NCBI GenBank assembly: GCA_013426755.1
Contig: AP019861.1
Coordinates: forward strand, 2,573,271-2,637,270
Direction: 5' to 3'
Source: Spirochaetota bacterium
GTDB lineage: Bacteria > Spirochaetota > UBA12135 > COTS27
Length of the DNA: 64,000 nt
The position numbers and the translations under genes were made by a program. Below the pieces are notes generated by a model that ran no database searches, was not told the DNA's origin, and was given only the letters and a program-made list of their open reading frames with translations. This document shows positions 9,060 through 18,426 of this stretch, piece by piece (the first letter of the stretch is position 1; the number at the start of each line of letters is the position of its first letter).

Positions 9060-9600
9060 ATTGAATTATGATACGCTAAACTGTTATGCATTGAATTGTT
9101 ATACGTTGAGTTGTGATGCGTCAAGTTATGATACATTGAGCTACTATATATCAAGTTTTAGGCGTCAAGTTATTAAACATTGAATTGTGATGCGTCAAGT
9201 TGTGATACATTGAGCTACTATATATCAAGTTTTAGGCGTCAAGTTATTAAACATTGAATTGTGATGCTTCAAGTTATGATACATTGAGCTACTATATATC
9301 AAGTTGTTAAGCGTCAAGTTATTAAACATTGAATTGTTAGGCGTCGAGTTGTGATACATTGAGCTACTATATATCAAGTTTTAGGCGTCAAGTTATTAAG
9401 CATTGAATTGTGATGCGTCGAGTTGTGATACATTGAGCTACTATATATCAAGTTTTAGGCGTCAAGTTATTAAACATTGAATTGTGATGCGTCAAGTTGT
9501 GATACATTGAGCTACTATATATCAAGTTGTTAAGCGTCAAGTTATTAAACATTGAATTGTGATGCGTCAAGTTGTTAGGTATTGAGTTATTAAGCATTGA
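9060..9600. repeat. 74-bp tandem satellite between clpP and clpX
   Basis: The word CTACTATATATCAAGTT starts at 9141, 9215, 9289, 9364, 9438 and 9512, so six copies have a 74-75 bp period. Each unit is built from shorter words such as CATTGAATTGTGATGCGTCA and AGTTGTGATACATTGAG, and degenerate copies extend on both sides. It fills almost the whole 647-bp gap (8981-9627); no frame or RNA gene was recognised in it. Confidence 0.95.
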
Positions 9601-9627
9601 GCTTTTATGCAGCGAATGATTAATACC

Positions 9628-10224
9628 TTACTCCGTATCAATACTCGCACGTGTTGTGATCACTTGATCGATAAGCCCATAAGCAAGCGCCTCGTCAGCA
9701 CTCATAAACCTATCACGCTCAGTATCCGCAGCAACCTCACCTACGTCCTTCCCCGTCACCTCAGCAAGAATTTTATTAAGTAGGTCCTTATAACGTTGAA
9801 TTTCCTTAGCTTGAATTTGAATGTCCGTTGCTTGCCCCTGCACACCTCCCATCGGTTGATGAATCATAATGCGGCTATTACGCGTAGCAAAACGCTTGTT
9901 CTTCGCCCCACTAGCAAGCAAAAAAGCACCCATTGACGCCGCCTGCCCAATACACAACGTAACCACATCGTTTTTAATGTACTTTATCGTGTCATACACA
10001 GCAAAACCAGACGAAATCACACCACCAGGACTGTTAATATAAAAATATATATCCTTCTCACGGTCCTGACTTTCTAGAAATAATAATTGCGCCACTATAG
10101 CATTGGATACAGCATCATTGACTTCGCCCGTCAAAAATACAATCCTGTCTTTAAGCATCCGTGAATAGATGTCATACGCTCGCTCACCGCGATTAGTTTG
10201 TTCGATCACATAGGGTATCACCAT
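9628..10224 (-). CDS. clpP: ClpP, ATP-dependent Clp protease proteolytic subunit
   Basis: Serine peptidase that assembles as a barrel and degrades proteins delivered by ClpX. Length 198 is normal. The catalytic triad is visible: S97 in [10 protein letters not shown]122 in [10 protein letters not shown] and D171 in TERDRFMS. It starts [20 protein letters not shown], the usual mature N-terminus with almost no propeptide. It lies downstream of tig and upstream of clpX on the same strand, unlike its neighbours without any low-complexity insertion. Confidence 0.98.
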   Translation of the reverse strand: MVIPYVIEQTNRGERAYDIYSRMLKDRIVFLTGEVNDAVSNAIVAQLLFLESQDREKDIYFYINSPGGVISSGFAVYDTIKYIKNDVVTLCIGQAASMGAFLLASGAKNKRFATRNSRIMIHQPMGGVQGQATDIQIQAKEIQRYKDLLNKILAEVTGKDVGEVAADTERDRFMSADEALAYGLIDQVITTRASIDTE

Positions 10225-10559
10225 CGTTTCGCTCTCAATTGTTTTTCATTTATTTATTAATGGAACACAAAGTCGTCATTTCAATCATCACGCTTCACAC
10301 CTTAAAACATAACCTTTTCTTAACAAAAAATCAAGTTTTTACTGAGAGAATTTTATTTTATAAAAATCACAAAAATTTACTTGACTTATCAGATCATGCT
10401 TGCACTTTGGCTTATCAAATCATACTGGGAGTAATCAGCTTCATTCACACACCAACCGCTCAACTTAACCTAAGTCAGTAGCTTATATCGGTTTATGTCA
10501 GTTTATATCGGTAATACTATATCGGTAATATTATATCGGTAATTTATTGATAACTTCAT
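10225..10559. other. clpP-tig intergenic region
   Basis: AT-rich 335 bp with no convincing gene. At about 10483-10553 the word TATATCGGT recurs four to five times (TATATCGGTAATA units of 13-21 bp), directly downstream of the tig stop codon. A promoter for clpP is likely here, but I could not pick one with confidence. Confidence 0.6.
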
Positions 10560-12020
10560 TCAAGTAGTAGCATCAGCAGGAGGAGGCTCGATAAGGGCTT
10601 TCAATTCTTTAAGTGAATACACATTTCCTTTTTTATGCTTGCAATTTTTAATAACCTCTTTCCATGTCGCTTGCTCTGCGAGGTGGTTTTTAAGACGCGA
10701 AAAATCACCTGCTTTTATCAATTCCTTACGAAAAGCCTCTACGTCGGTTTTGCCATATTCCTTAGCCAATTCACTTATACGCTCATTGACCGCAGCCTCG
10801 TCTACATGACCAGGATAACGTTTTTTAAGCTCCTCAAAAATAAGCATTTCACGAAGAACCACTTGCCCCTTAGCCCGCGCACGCTGCTTCCAATCTTCAC
10901 CAGGCGCCTTAGGAAGACTCTGTTCTAATTGAGCGAATTGGTTCTCATCTGCACCTTGCTGGGCTAGCATTTGTTTTAACTGGGTCACGTAGTGTTTCCA
11001 TTCGTAATTGATGTAATTTTCTAGGGCTAAGTCTGGAATTAGAAATTTGCTTGTCTTCTTCAACCCAGCCAGAATCTCCTTCACATGGAACTGTTCAAGC
11101 AAGGCAGGTTCAAGCTTTCGCAACTTCTCACGAATACGCTCTTTATACTCCGCTTCACTAGCTACTCCCAACTTTGCAAGCAGTTTTTCATTGAAGACAA
11201 CCGCGCCTCTACGTTTAACACGCTCTATTGCAATGCAGACCGTTGTTTCTACAGAGCCAGCCACCTTCGCTTTATCCCCCGCAGTAGAATCTTCACTAGC
11301 TCCAGCACGTGCACCCAGACTTGTAAAGACAACCTTTTCTTCACGTTTCATTCCAGCCCGCATAGTCAAGATCAATTTTCTTAGATCATTGAGATAAGAT
11401 GGATAGGCGCCCCCCGTTTCAGCTGTTGTGTAGGTGAATTGATGTCCTCGTAGTGAATACTCTTCATACGCCGCTTCACTAAAAATAATATCCGCTGTAA
11501 TAAGGTCTTTCGGCTTAATAGTATCGGTGACTTCGTCTAGCGTAATAAAAGGTAATGTTTCCTCTTCAATAGCTTCATTGAATTCGGCTTCTGTAACATC
11601 AAGCTTATGATCGTAGAGGACTATTGATTTAGGGTCTTTGATCTTAGCTTCAGGTGGGAGATAAAAACTCACCGAAAATTTGATAGGACTCTTATCGTTT
11701 TTATTTAGGATAGCCGACATAGACGCCTCTTCATCTTCAAACATGGGCGCTCCATAGACAGCAAGCTCTTTTTCCTTGATAGCCTGATCGATAACCTTAG
11801 GCAGTATTTTTTCAAGCGCCTCAGCACGCAAACTCTCTCTAAACCTAGTCTTAATAAGACTAAGCGGCACTTTCCCAAGCCGAAAACCAGGAACCCTCAC
11901 CTGCTTACCGTACTCGCTAGCAAGTTTATCGAATTGGCTTTCCAGATCAGCAGCGGGAAATTCGACATCGAGCCGAATTTTATCCTCTGCTTTCTGCTTC
12001 GTTACGACTTTTATTTCCAA
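10560..12020 (-). CDS. tig: Trigger factor
   Basis: Ribosome-bound chaperone and peptidyl-prolyl isomerase acting on nascent chains. The signature loop GFRLGKVPLSLIKTRF is at residues ~47-62. A poorly conserved FKBP-like middle domain follows (~160-265, with an expanded Ala/Gly/Thr-rich segment). The C-terminal helical chaperone domain starts near FHVKEILAGLKKTSKFLIPD. 486 residues, slightly longer than the usual 430-450. The start is TTG, with AAGG about eight bases upstream. First protein gene after tRNA-Gly in the tig-clpP-clpX order common in bacteria. Confidence 0.95.
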   Translation of the reverse strand: MEIKVVTKQKAEDKIRLDVEFPAADLESQFDKLASEYGKQVRVPGFRLGKVPLSLIKTRFRESLRAEALEKILPKVIDQAIKEKELAVYGAPMFEDEEASMSAILNKNDKSPIKFSVSFYLPPEAKIKDPKSIVLYDHKLDVTEAEFNEAIEEETLPFITLDEVTDTIKPKDLITADIIFSEAAYEEYSLRGHQFTYTTAETGGAYPSYLNDLRKLILTMRAGMKREEKVVFTSLGARAGASEDSTAGDKAKVAGSVETTVCIAIERVKRRGAVVFNEKLLAKLGVASEAEYKERIREKLRKLEPALLEQFHVKEILAGLKKTSKFLIPDLALENYINYEWKHYVTQLKQMLAQQGADENQFAQLEQSLPKAPGEDWKQRARAKGQVVLREMLIFEELKKRYPGHVDEAAVNERISELAKEYGKTDVEAFRKELIKAGDFSRLKNHLAEQATWKEVIKNCKHKKGNVYSLKELKALIEPPPADATT

Positions 12021-12121
12021 TAGTGTACCTTGTTATATTTTGTTATACCTTGTTATACTTAGCGACATTGTCGCTTTTTATATGATCTTTTGTAATCATG
12101 ATGATGATGAGCTCTATCATG

Positions 12122-12196
12122 AGCGGGAGACGGGACTCGAACCCGCGACATTCTGCATGGCAAGCAGATGCTCTAAGCCAACTGAGCTACTCCCGC
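12122..12196 (-). tRNA. tRNA-Gly (GCC)
   Basis: 75-nt cloverleaf on the minus strand. The 7-bp acceptor stem GCGGGAG/CTCCCGC pairs perfectly, followed by discriminator T. D arm is AGCTCAGTTGGCTTAGAGC, anticodon arm CTGCTTGCCATGCAG, T arm GCGGGTTCGAGTCCCGT. CCA is not encoded. It lies 102 bp upstream of tig. Confidence 0.97.
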
Positions 12197-12503
12197 ATTC
12201 TCTATAATCTTACAATATAAAACTCACGTCCAAACTTTTATAACACATCACCTTATAACATAACCGCCCACCAGAGCATTAACACTCCAAACTAGCCGTC
12301 TCAAATACCACCCTTAATACCATTGATACCATCATTCCAATTCTACCAAGCAGACCACTCGTTATTATTATTATTATAACATCATTACAAAAACACCTTC
12401 ACCATTAAATATCACTCCTACGCTAGATAGTTGTTAAACTGTTAAAATATCAAAATATTAAGATATTACAGCACCTATCCAATGCTAACTTTTCCTAAAG
12501 AAC
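12197..12503. other. Gene-free region
   Basis: 307 bp, strongly AT-rich. Apart from a short ATT trinucleotide run near 12360-12380 I see no repeat, RNA or coding signal. It lies between the J-domain gene and tRNA-Gly and may hold the promoter for the tRNA/tig/clp transcript. Confidence 0.5.
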
Positions 12504-13526
12504 TTAAGAAAGTCGCCTTAAAAACTTCCTCGTTTGCTTAAAATAAAACCACAACCCGCCCAGCGAAATAACCGCACCTAACAAATACGTACGCCACACC
12601 AAAAAAATAACCCCCGCTACAACCATGAGGTCCACCATAAAAATAGCTACCGTTAAAATTTGCTTGAAAAAGATATTGATTCGTTCAGCTAGCGGCTGAT
12701 TATCACTTTGCGCGACACGTTCCGTAGGAGACGTCAAATCCGGCCATTTAGGAATAAGTGCTGCCAAGTGAGGCTCCAATTTCACTTTCACGCTCCGGTA
12801 TTTCTGGTAATACGCTTGTGAATATTGTAAATTTGTTAACGTTTCTAGACCTGTTGTAAGGAATAAGAAATTATCGTGGATTGATGCCGCATTTTTTTTT
12901 GAAGCATCACTCATTGTAGCATTCGCGTAACCTCGCTGCGTGTCATGCGCTCCTTTAAAACCGTCACTTGCATAGGTTTCTGCTTGCGTTCGATTGAATT
13001 CGTCTCCCATTTCATGAGAACTTACATGTGATGGATATGAAGCTTGATAAGTAGGTGCATTAGAATGTGCTGCTTGAGATGGCGTCTTTACACTAAATGT
13101 GCTAACTCCGCTAACTCCTGCTGTGGTGGTTTGTATGTCAGACGCAGAACTCCCATCACGGTTATGAAGGGTCGTATCAGGATGATAATAACGTACCAAT
13201 TTACGATAATTACGCTTAAGTAACTCCAAATCAAGAAACGCACCTTCATAAGGAGTGATTTTGTTCCGATGGCATTCACGTAAGTACGCAGCCATGCCTC
13301 CCTCAGGACAGACAGGTAACCGCGGCACCGAAAATAACGCATAATAATCATATAGAGCTGCCGTCCGATGACCACATTGCGGGCAGTATTTATACCTAAA
13401 CTCAGCCATCACATAACCACAAGTAGCCCGCTCACATAACATTGCTAGAAAATACTGCTCCCGTAACACTATCTTTGTCACCTCAATTTCACCAATCACC
13501 TGTTCCATACCCCCAAAAAAACTCAC
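12504..13526 (-). CDS. Membrane-anchored J-domain protein with N-terminal zinc-binding motif
   Basis: 340 residues. An N-terminal Cys pair region ends in CPQCGH, followed by DYYALFSV and a J domain with the HPD tripeptide in RKLVRYYHPDT. This order recalls HscB/HSC20 co-chaperones, which also can carry a CxxC domain before the J domain. Here a Ser/Thr/Ala-rich segment of about 85 residues follows the HPD, then a helical part (FLFLTTGLETLTNLQYSQAY), and the C-terminus has two hydrophobic segments (~285-325), so it is probably membrane bound. The GTG start has AGGA seven bases upstream. Likely role: recruiting DnaK-type Hsp70 at the membrane. No hsc or isc genes are adjacent, so I do not call it hscB. 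Confidence 0.7.
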   Translation of the reverse strand: MSFFGGMEQVIGEIEVTKIVLREQYFLAMLCERATCGYVMAEFRYKYCPQCGHRTAALYDYYALFSVPRLPVCPEGGMAAYLRECHRNKITPYEGAFLDLELLKRNYRKLVRYYHPDTTLHNRDGSSASDIQTTTAGVSGVSTFSVKTPSQAAHSNAPTYQASYPSHVSSHEMGDEFNRTQAETYASDGFKGAHDTQRGYANATMSDASKKNAASIHDNFLFLTTGLETLTNLQYSQAYYQKYRSVKVKLEPHLAALIPKWPDLTSPTERVAQSDNQPLAERINIFFKQILTVAIFMVDLMVVAGVIFLVWRTYLLGAVISLGGLWFYFKQTRKFLRRLS

Positions 13527-13663
13527 CCATCGATCCTATTTCTATCTTAAACTATCGATCGAGTGCCCATTAAAAATTAAGTTATTTCCCACGTATTTAC
13601 CTCAGTATCACATATCACGTATCATAAAAGACTTGAAAAGAGACATAACTAACCTAAAACGTC

Positions 13664-15985
13664 TCAAACAAGCGCACTTTCAAGCCCCGCGCCCGAATCT
13701 TTCACAAACAAACAAGAACTCTTAGCCAGATGACTGAGTCTAAGTAACGAACGCTTGTCAAGCCGATCACCAAGACCTATAATATGAAGGTCTGCCGAAG
13801 TAAATTGCTTGATCGCAACTTCAAACTGCTGCGGAAGGACGTGAACACTCACCCGATCACCTAAACGCGCAAATTCACTAAGCTGCTCTAAATAATCCGT
13901 CGCATAGTCAACACGCGCCTCGTCCGCAACAGCACAGACTAACCGTAAATGTCCATTCCAATTTTTCTTAATTTGATACCCCAGCAATATAGCGTAATCT
14001 AGATTACTCATGCTAAACGAAAGTTGCCAGTCCGGTGTCTGGTCACGTACCCAGATCACAACTTCCTTCTCACGCCCCGTAATCGCCATCATAAGCGGAC
14101 TGACAAAAAAGACAATTGCTTTATAAGAATTTCTTGTTATCCTCAGCATTTTATTGAGATCAGCCTCATTATGCTTCCTAACAGAGACAAATACACTATT
14201 AGGGACAGGAAAGAAACTCTCCGCTAACCCCACAACAGAACTAAACCCCGTCATGTACATACGTGATTCCATTGTCGCAGCAGACGCATAAATCCCATAA
14301 CTGTGAAACGATTTAAGCAGCCGCTTCACCATAGGCGGTAATAATTGAATTCCTCTTAAATTATTTAACACTTGCTCACGTGAAATTTTTAATAATTTTG
14401 ATTGCGAAGGGCCTTCACGAAGTAACTTGCCAGCACGACCTCGTCGCGTCAAAACAACAATATTTAACGACCCCTGCGAATACAACATAGAACGCAGTAA
14501 CCGATACCAATGCTTAAATTCCACTTCATCAGATAACAACACCAAAAAATCAGGCTTCCAGATACGCCGATTGACACGACTCCCCGTTTTAACAGCCCAC
14601 CTCATAAGCCATTCACTCAGCGCCACAAGCAAGCCACTTTGCACAGTCTCCCAAGGCGCCTGCAATTGCTTCCGACTCAAATACAAATACAACATCACCA
14701 CCGAAAATAACGACACCAACCCCAACACAGGCGAAATAATCACCATTGCCACCAATGATAACACACTCCCCAATATAGGCACCCACATAGGTAACCGCAA
14801 CGCAGGACGAAAACTGACTAGATTGAGCCTTTGCTCTAATACAAGAACGGCATTGATAATAAAATAGATCACTATGAAAAATTGTGTGATCACGGGCGCA
14901 ATCGCATTGATACTGTTAAAACTGAGAATAACGATCACAACCAATGTCATTGTTATTAAAAAAGCATTGCGCGGCTCTCCGTTACGAAGTTTTTGTAGAT
15001 ACCTTGAAAAGGGAAGGATGTTATACACACTCAGTGCCTGCAAAACACGAGGCGCAGCCACAATAGACGACAACGCCGCCGTAAAACACGAACTCATAAT
15101 TCCAAGCAGTACAAGCTCTTCGATCCAAGCATTTTCAACCGAAAATAGAAAATTGCTCCGCAATTCATCCGTACTCCCCATAACCGCATACCACACACAT
15201 AACGCAAGGTATATCATTGTCGCCGTCGCCCACGCCAACAACGTCCCAACAGGAATACTGTAACGCGGCCGTTCAAGACTGCCCGACATAGAAGCACCCA
15301 CTTTAATACCCGTCACCGCAGGAAAATAGATCGCAAACAACTCCCAATAAGACGCATCCGTAAAATCACCCCACAACACCACCTCCGTTCCAATCGTCCG
15401 CTCAGCCGTCCACGCCCCCCCAAATATCGAAGCAAGCGCAAAAAATACAACGATCATGATAAGAATCTGCGCTCGAAATACAAAATTAACCCCAATAAAC
15501 GCTATCACAAACATCACCCCAGCTAAAATCGTCGTCACCAAATAACGCGGATGCTCAGGAAATATAAACGCCCACGCCTCCAAAAACCCATACATATACA
15601 ACACCGCAGATAACCCCTGCACCAAATATAACGGAATCCCTATACTTCCCCCAACCTGAAGACCAAGACTCTGACTGACAAGCGAAAATACACCCCCAGA
15701 ACCAATACGAATATTCGTCACAATAGACGATATGCAAAGAGCCGTAATACCCGTAATCAAACACGAAAAGAGTACAATGGACATTGCACCCAGTAAACCC
15801 GCATTTCCAACCACCCAGCCCTGCCGCAAGTACATCATCAACCCCATAATGTTTAATATAGTCGGCAAATACACCCCCTTAAACGTCCCATACGTACGCC
15901 CCTCTAAGATCTTAACCTCGCCCCCCAGCAACTCCTTAAAAGAGACCCCAGATCGATTCTTACGCCGTCCTAATAACCGTTTCAT
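13664..15985 (-). CDS. Cation-chloride cotransporter / amino acid permease (SLC12-like)
   Basis: Polytopic transporter of the APC superfamily. GTFKGVYLPTILNIMG, LRQGWVVGNAG, IGSGGVFSLVSQSLG and FPAVTGIKVGASMSGSLERP match the conserved transmembrane motifs of the Na-K-Cl/K-Cl cotransporter group. About twelve membrane segments fill residues ~25-450, followed by a ~300-residue soluble tail as in the eukaryotic family. I chose the ATG at 15985 because GGGG lies eight bases upstream; a GTG at 15994 is in frame. Substrate is not certain (ion cotransport or amino acids). Flanked by the J-domain gene and pdxA on the same strand. Confidence 0.85.
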   Translation of the reverse strand: MKRLLGRRKNRSGVSFKELLGGEVKILEGRTYGTFKGVYLPTILNIMGLMMYLRQGWVVGNAGLLGAMSIVLFSCLITGITALCISSIVTNIRIGSGGVFSLVSQSLGLQVGGSIGIPLYLVQGLSAVLYMYGFLEAWAFIFPEHPRYLVTTILAGVMFVIAFIGVNFVFRAQILIMIVVFFALASIFGGAWTAERTIGTEVVLWGDFTDASYWELFAIYFPAVTGIKVGASMSGSLERPRYSIPVGTLLAWATATMIYLALCVWYAVMGSTDELRSNFLFSVENAWIEELVLLGIMSSCFTAALSSIVAAPRVLQALSVYNILPFSRYLQKLRNGEPRNAFLITMTLVVIVILSFNSINAIAPVITQFFIVIYFIINAVLVLEQRLNLVSFRPALRLPMWVPILGSVLSLVAMVIISPVLGLVSLFSVVMLYLYLSRKQLQAPWETVQSGLLVALSEWLMRWAVKTGSRVNRRIWKPDFLVLLSDEVEFKHWYRLLRSMLYSQGSLNIVVLTRRGRAGKLLREGPSQSKLLKISREQVLNNLRGIQLLPPMVKRLLKSFHSYGIYASAATMESRMYMTGFSSVVGLAESFFPVPNSVFVSVRKHNEADLNKMLRITRNSYKAIVFFVSPLMMAITGREKEVVIWVRDQTPDWQLSFSMSNLDYAILLGYQIKKNWNGHLRLVCAVADEARVDYATDYLEQLSEFARLGDRVSVHVLPQQFEVAIKQFTSADLHIIGLGDRLDKRSLLRLSHLAKSSCLFVKDSGAGLESALV

Positions 15986-16155
15986 CGCACACACCCCAAT
16001 AAACTAAACACTCACCCACTTATTATATTGACAACGCTAACCCCTAAACTATTTACAATCTTACCTCATCTTACCTAATATTACCTAATCTTAGCTCATT
16101 ATCCTAAATCATTTCTATTCTCATCGGTCATATAAAATAATACCAACTATACTGA

Positions 16156-17619
16156 CTAAGCACTTTGTGATTGAGATTGAGATTGGATTTGTGCTCTGAG
16201 GAGACCACCGTAACCGCGCTGCAGCCGCCACGCCCCATAAATCGCATACAGTAATGACGTCTCATCCGCCTCGTTCTTCCCAGCAAGTGAAAACGCCGTC
16301 CCGTGGTCTACTGACGTTCTTATAAATGGAAGCCCTAAGGTGACATTGATAGCCTTCATTCCAGCCATTGTCTTCAAAGGAATAAGTCCCTGGTCATGGT
16401 AGCATGCTACGATGTTTTGATAACGTGCCTTTGTTCCCACCTTCACAAACGCCGTATCCGCTGCCAGCGGCCCTTCAAACTTAACCCCACACTCACTAGC
16501 ATAACGTATATCCCGATGACTCCTGACATAAGCAAGCGCTTCACATAATACAGTTTCCTCACTCCCCAATAACCCCCCTTCGCCACCATGCGGATTTAAT
16601 GCCAAAACACCTATTGGAAGGGACGGCGCCTCAGAATTTCCATTCTCACCACCACCTATTAGCTCCCCATCCATAAACTCTCCACCCGTAAGGTATGCAA
16701 GCAAACTAGCATGCCGCAATGTTCTCACAACAGTTTCAAACGTAAGAAAATTAGCCACATCTCGTAACGGCAAATGACGCGTCATAAGAAGTACATTGAA
16801 CTCAGGAGCCACAAAACCCATTGACACCTTAATAGCATTGCCGTACTCTCTCTCCCAACCAGTCTTAGAAACCTCACCAGATTTAGCGACTTCTTTACCA
16901 TTGTTACCAGCATTATCAACATTACCAGCCGAAAAACTCAGATAAGATAGAAATGCCAACACACGCGCTAAAACTTGGTCTAAATCATTGGCTTCGTACC
17001 TCACCATGCCCTGTTCACTCTGCATCATATTTCTAATAAACGACCGAAGTACTTCGGTACTTACATTATTGAAAAATTGTTCCAAATACTCCGTGTGCCC
17101 AACAAACCCAGGCGTAGCCTCAGCAACAACGCTCTTACTAAGCGGACACGATACAAGCGCATCTGCAGCTCCCTTCATAACAAGCTCACATCCACGCTGC
17201 ACCAAAGCCAGCGCATGCTTTCCCGTCATAACAGAAGGACACCCGAACTTAAAGTCCGCTGCCCCAACCATGCTTTCATCATAAAAACAAATAGCCAGCT
17301 CTCTCTTCACAGACCCACGTTCATTAATAACCCTAACGACCGTAGAATCTTCACATCCACCGTCTAGAAAAACAAACCGACACCCGAGCGCACACGCAGG
17401 CATCATTTTTAAAGTTCTTTCTAAAACAACACGAGACCCTAAGTACGCAAGCGATAACTTTTTTGTTTCCAGTAACCGATAAACACGCTCTGCTAAAGCA
17501 GCCTCTTCATAAGACGCAGCATCACCACGCCTCCCACAAACAAGCCGCGCTAGAACTTTGAGTGCTATTTCAGGACCGATACCCGCACAATCCCCTAAAG
17601 TCACAACCACCTTCACCAC
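16156..17619 (-). CDS. pdxA: 4-hydroxythreonine-4-phosphate dehydrogenase
   Basis: NAD-dependent enzyme of pyridoxal 5'-phosphate synthesis. Conserved pieces in order: TLGDCAGIGPEIALKVL (the usual Pro after Asp is Cys), VSCPLSKSVV, GHTEYLEQF, LNPHGGEGGLLGSEE, AADTAF, CYHDQGLIPLKT, NVTLGLPFIRTSVDHGTAF. The three metal-binding histidines (GHTE, YHDQG, VDHGTA) are present. 487 residues against ~330 usual; extra loops include a Gly/Asn/Ser-rich insertion around residues 220-255 and another near 310-340, and the C-terminus ends in Gln/Ser repeats. Start is GTG at 17619, or an adjacent GTG at 17616. Confidence 0.93.
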   Translation of the reverse strand: MVKVVVTLGDCAGIGPEIALKVLARLVCGRRGDAASYEEAALAERVYRLLETKKLSLAYLGSRVVLERTLKMMPACALGCRFVFLDGGCEDSTVVRVINERGSVKRELAICFYDESMVGAADFKFGCPSVMTGKHALALVQRGCELVMKGAADALVSCPLSKSVVAEATPGFVGHTEYLEQFFNNVSTEVLRSFIRNMMQSEQGMVRYEANDLDQVLARVLAFLSYLSFSAGNVDNAGNNGKEVAKSGEVSKTGWEREYGNAIKVSMGFVAPEFNVLLMTRHLPLRDVANFLTFETVVRTLRHASLLAYLTGGEFMDGELIGGGENGNSEAPSLPIGVLALNPHGGEGGLLGSEETVLCEALAYVRSHRDIRYASECGVKFEGPLAADTAFVKVGTKARYQNIVACYHDQGLIPLKTMAGMKAINVTLGLPFIRTSVDHGTAFSLAGKNEADETSLLYAIYGAWRLQRGYGGLLRAQIQSQSQSQSA

Positions 17620-17994
17620 TGTTTTTCTACCCCATATCGTCTCTCACTATACACAGCCGCACCGCAGCACCACCATTATAGCCAATATTCACAGGTAGCG
17701 AGTATTCACAAGTACTATACACCATAATTGCACATTATCATGATAAATTAATCGCAAATTAACCGCACCACATGATAAATAAATCATTAACACCACACTT
17801 GTTAAAGACCCCACATTTTAATGACTCCACATTTTAATGACTCCACATTGGACGCAACCGCAAAAACACAGCCCCAAATAACAAACCGCCCTAATAATCA
17901 CACCCAACACAGACCCGTACCTATCAAATCATATCAAAAATGATATATAATATTCCTAATAATCCTATCAAAAATGATATTCGTAACAATCCTA
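17620..17994. other. pdxA upstream region with AT-rich hairpins
   Basis: 375 bp without a gene. CACATTTTAATGACTC is directly repeated near 17811-17845. Two perfect inverted repeats of the type ATATCA-AAAA-TGATAT lie at 17931-17946 and (one base shorter on each arm) 17966-17979, 35 bp apart, just downstream of the bactofilin stop. They could be a weak terminator for bactofilin or operator sites for pdxA. Confidence 0.5.
17931..17979. promoter_or_regulatory. Pair of ATATCA-N4-TGATAT inverted repeats
   Basis: Same hairpin or dyad occurs twice with a 35-bp spacing in the gap between bactofilin and pdxA. Symmetry and repetition suggest binding sites for a dimeric regulator. As RNA the stem would be only A/U pairs plus one C-G, so it would be a poor terminator. 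Confidence 0.35.
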
Positions 17995-18426
17995 TCACGA
18001 AGAGGTTTGATTGTCCTGAGGAATGTTTTTAAAGACATTCCGAACACTTTTAGCAATATTGGCTTCTAGATCACTAGAAATACGACACACCCCTTCAAAC
18101 AATACACCGTGGCTTGTTATCATCTCAGGTGCCGAGATATTTCCAACAAATTTTGAATTGGGCATCAACAACACACGCGTGCTAGCCGTCACATCACCCA
18201 ATAACACACCTTCAATAAATACCGTCCCAGCATAAATATTCGTCTTCACCATTCCCGTTTTTCCAATAGACACCACATCCGCCTTCAATACAGAACCAGA
18301 ATAAACCCCATCGATGCGCACCGACTTCACCGCCTCGATAGAACCATAAAAATACGCCTTCTCGCCGATAACCGTTTCATCAAATCCGGCATTAGCCGTG
18401 TACCGTCTGTTTTTTCTACCTATCAT
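17995..18426 (-). CDS. Bactofilin (DUF583)
   Basis: 143 residues. A short basic N-terminus precedes a right-handed beta-helix rich in hydrophobic/Gly periodicity: TVIGEKAYFYGSIEAVKSVR, IDGVYSGSVLKADVVSIG, ANIYAG-type turns and FVGNISAPEMI are typical bactofilin repeats. The family polymerises without nucleotide into filaments that organise cell-shape or envelope enzymes. The ATG has a GGA-containing stretch upstream. No M23 peptidase, a frequent partner, is adjacent. Confidence 0.9.
   Translation of the reverse strand: MIGRKNRRYTANAGFDETVIGEKAYFYGSIEAVKSVRIDGVYSGSVLKADVVSIGKTGMVKTNIYAGTVFIEGVLLGDVTASTRVLLMPNSKFVGNISAPEMITSHGVLFEGVCRISSDLEANIAKSVRNVFKNIPQDNQTSS

Noticed and set aside
8981..9627. 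Replication origin with DnaA boxes
   Set aside because: The iterated units do not match TTATNCACA, no dnaA/dnaN genes are near, and the location is inside the clp operon.
11047..11397. Plus-strand frames opposite tig
   Set aside because: Antisense to conserved trigger factor sequence, no start context or motif.
12504..13526. Calling this gene hscB
   Set aside because: Only the Cys motif and J domain fit. The long linker, the C-terminal membrane helices and the lack of isc/hscA neighbours argue against a plain HscB.
14427..14867. 146-codon plus-strand frame inside the SLC12-like gene
   Set aside because: Shadow of a long minus-strand gene whose conserved motifs are certain; the translated product has no family features.
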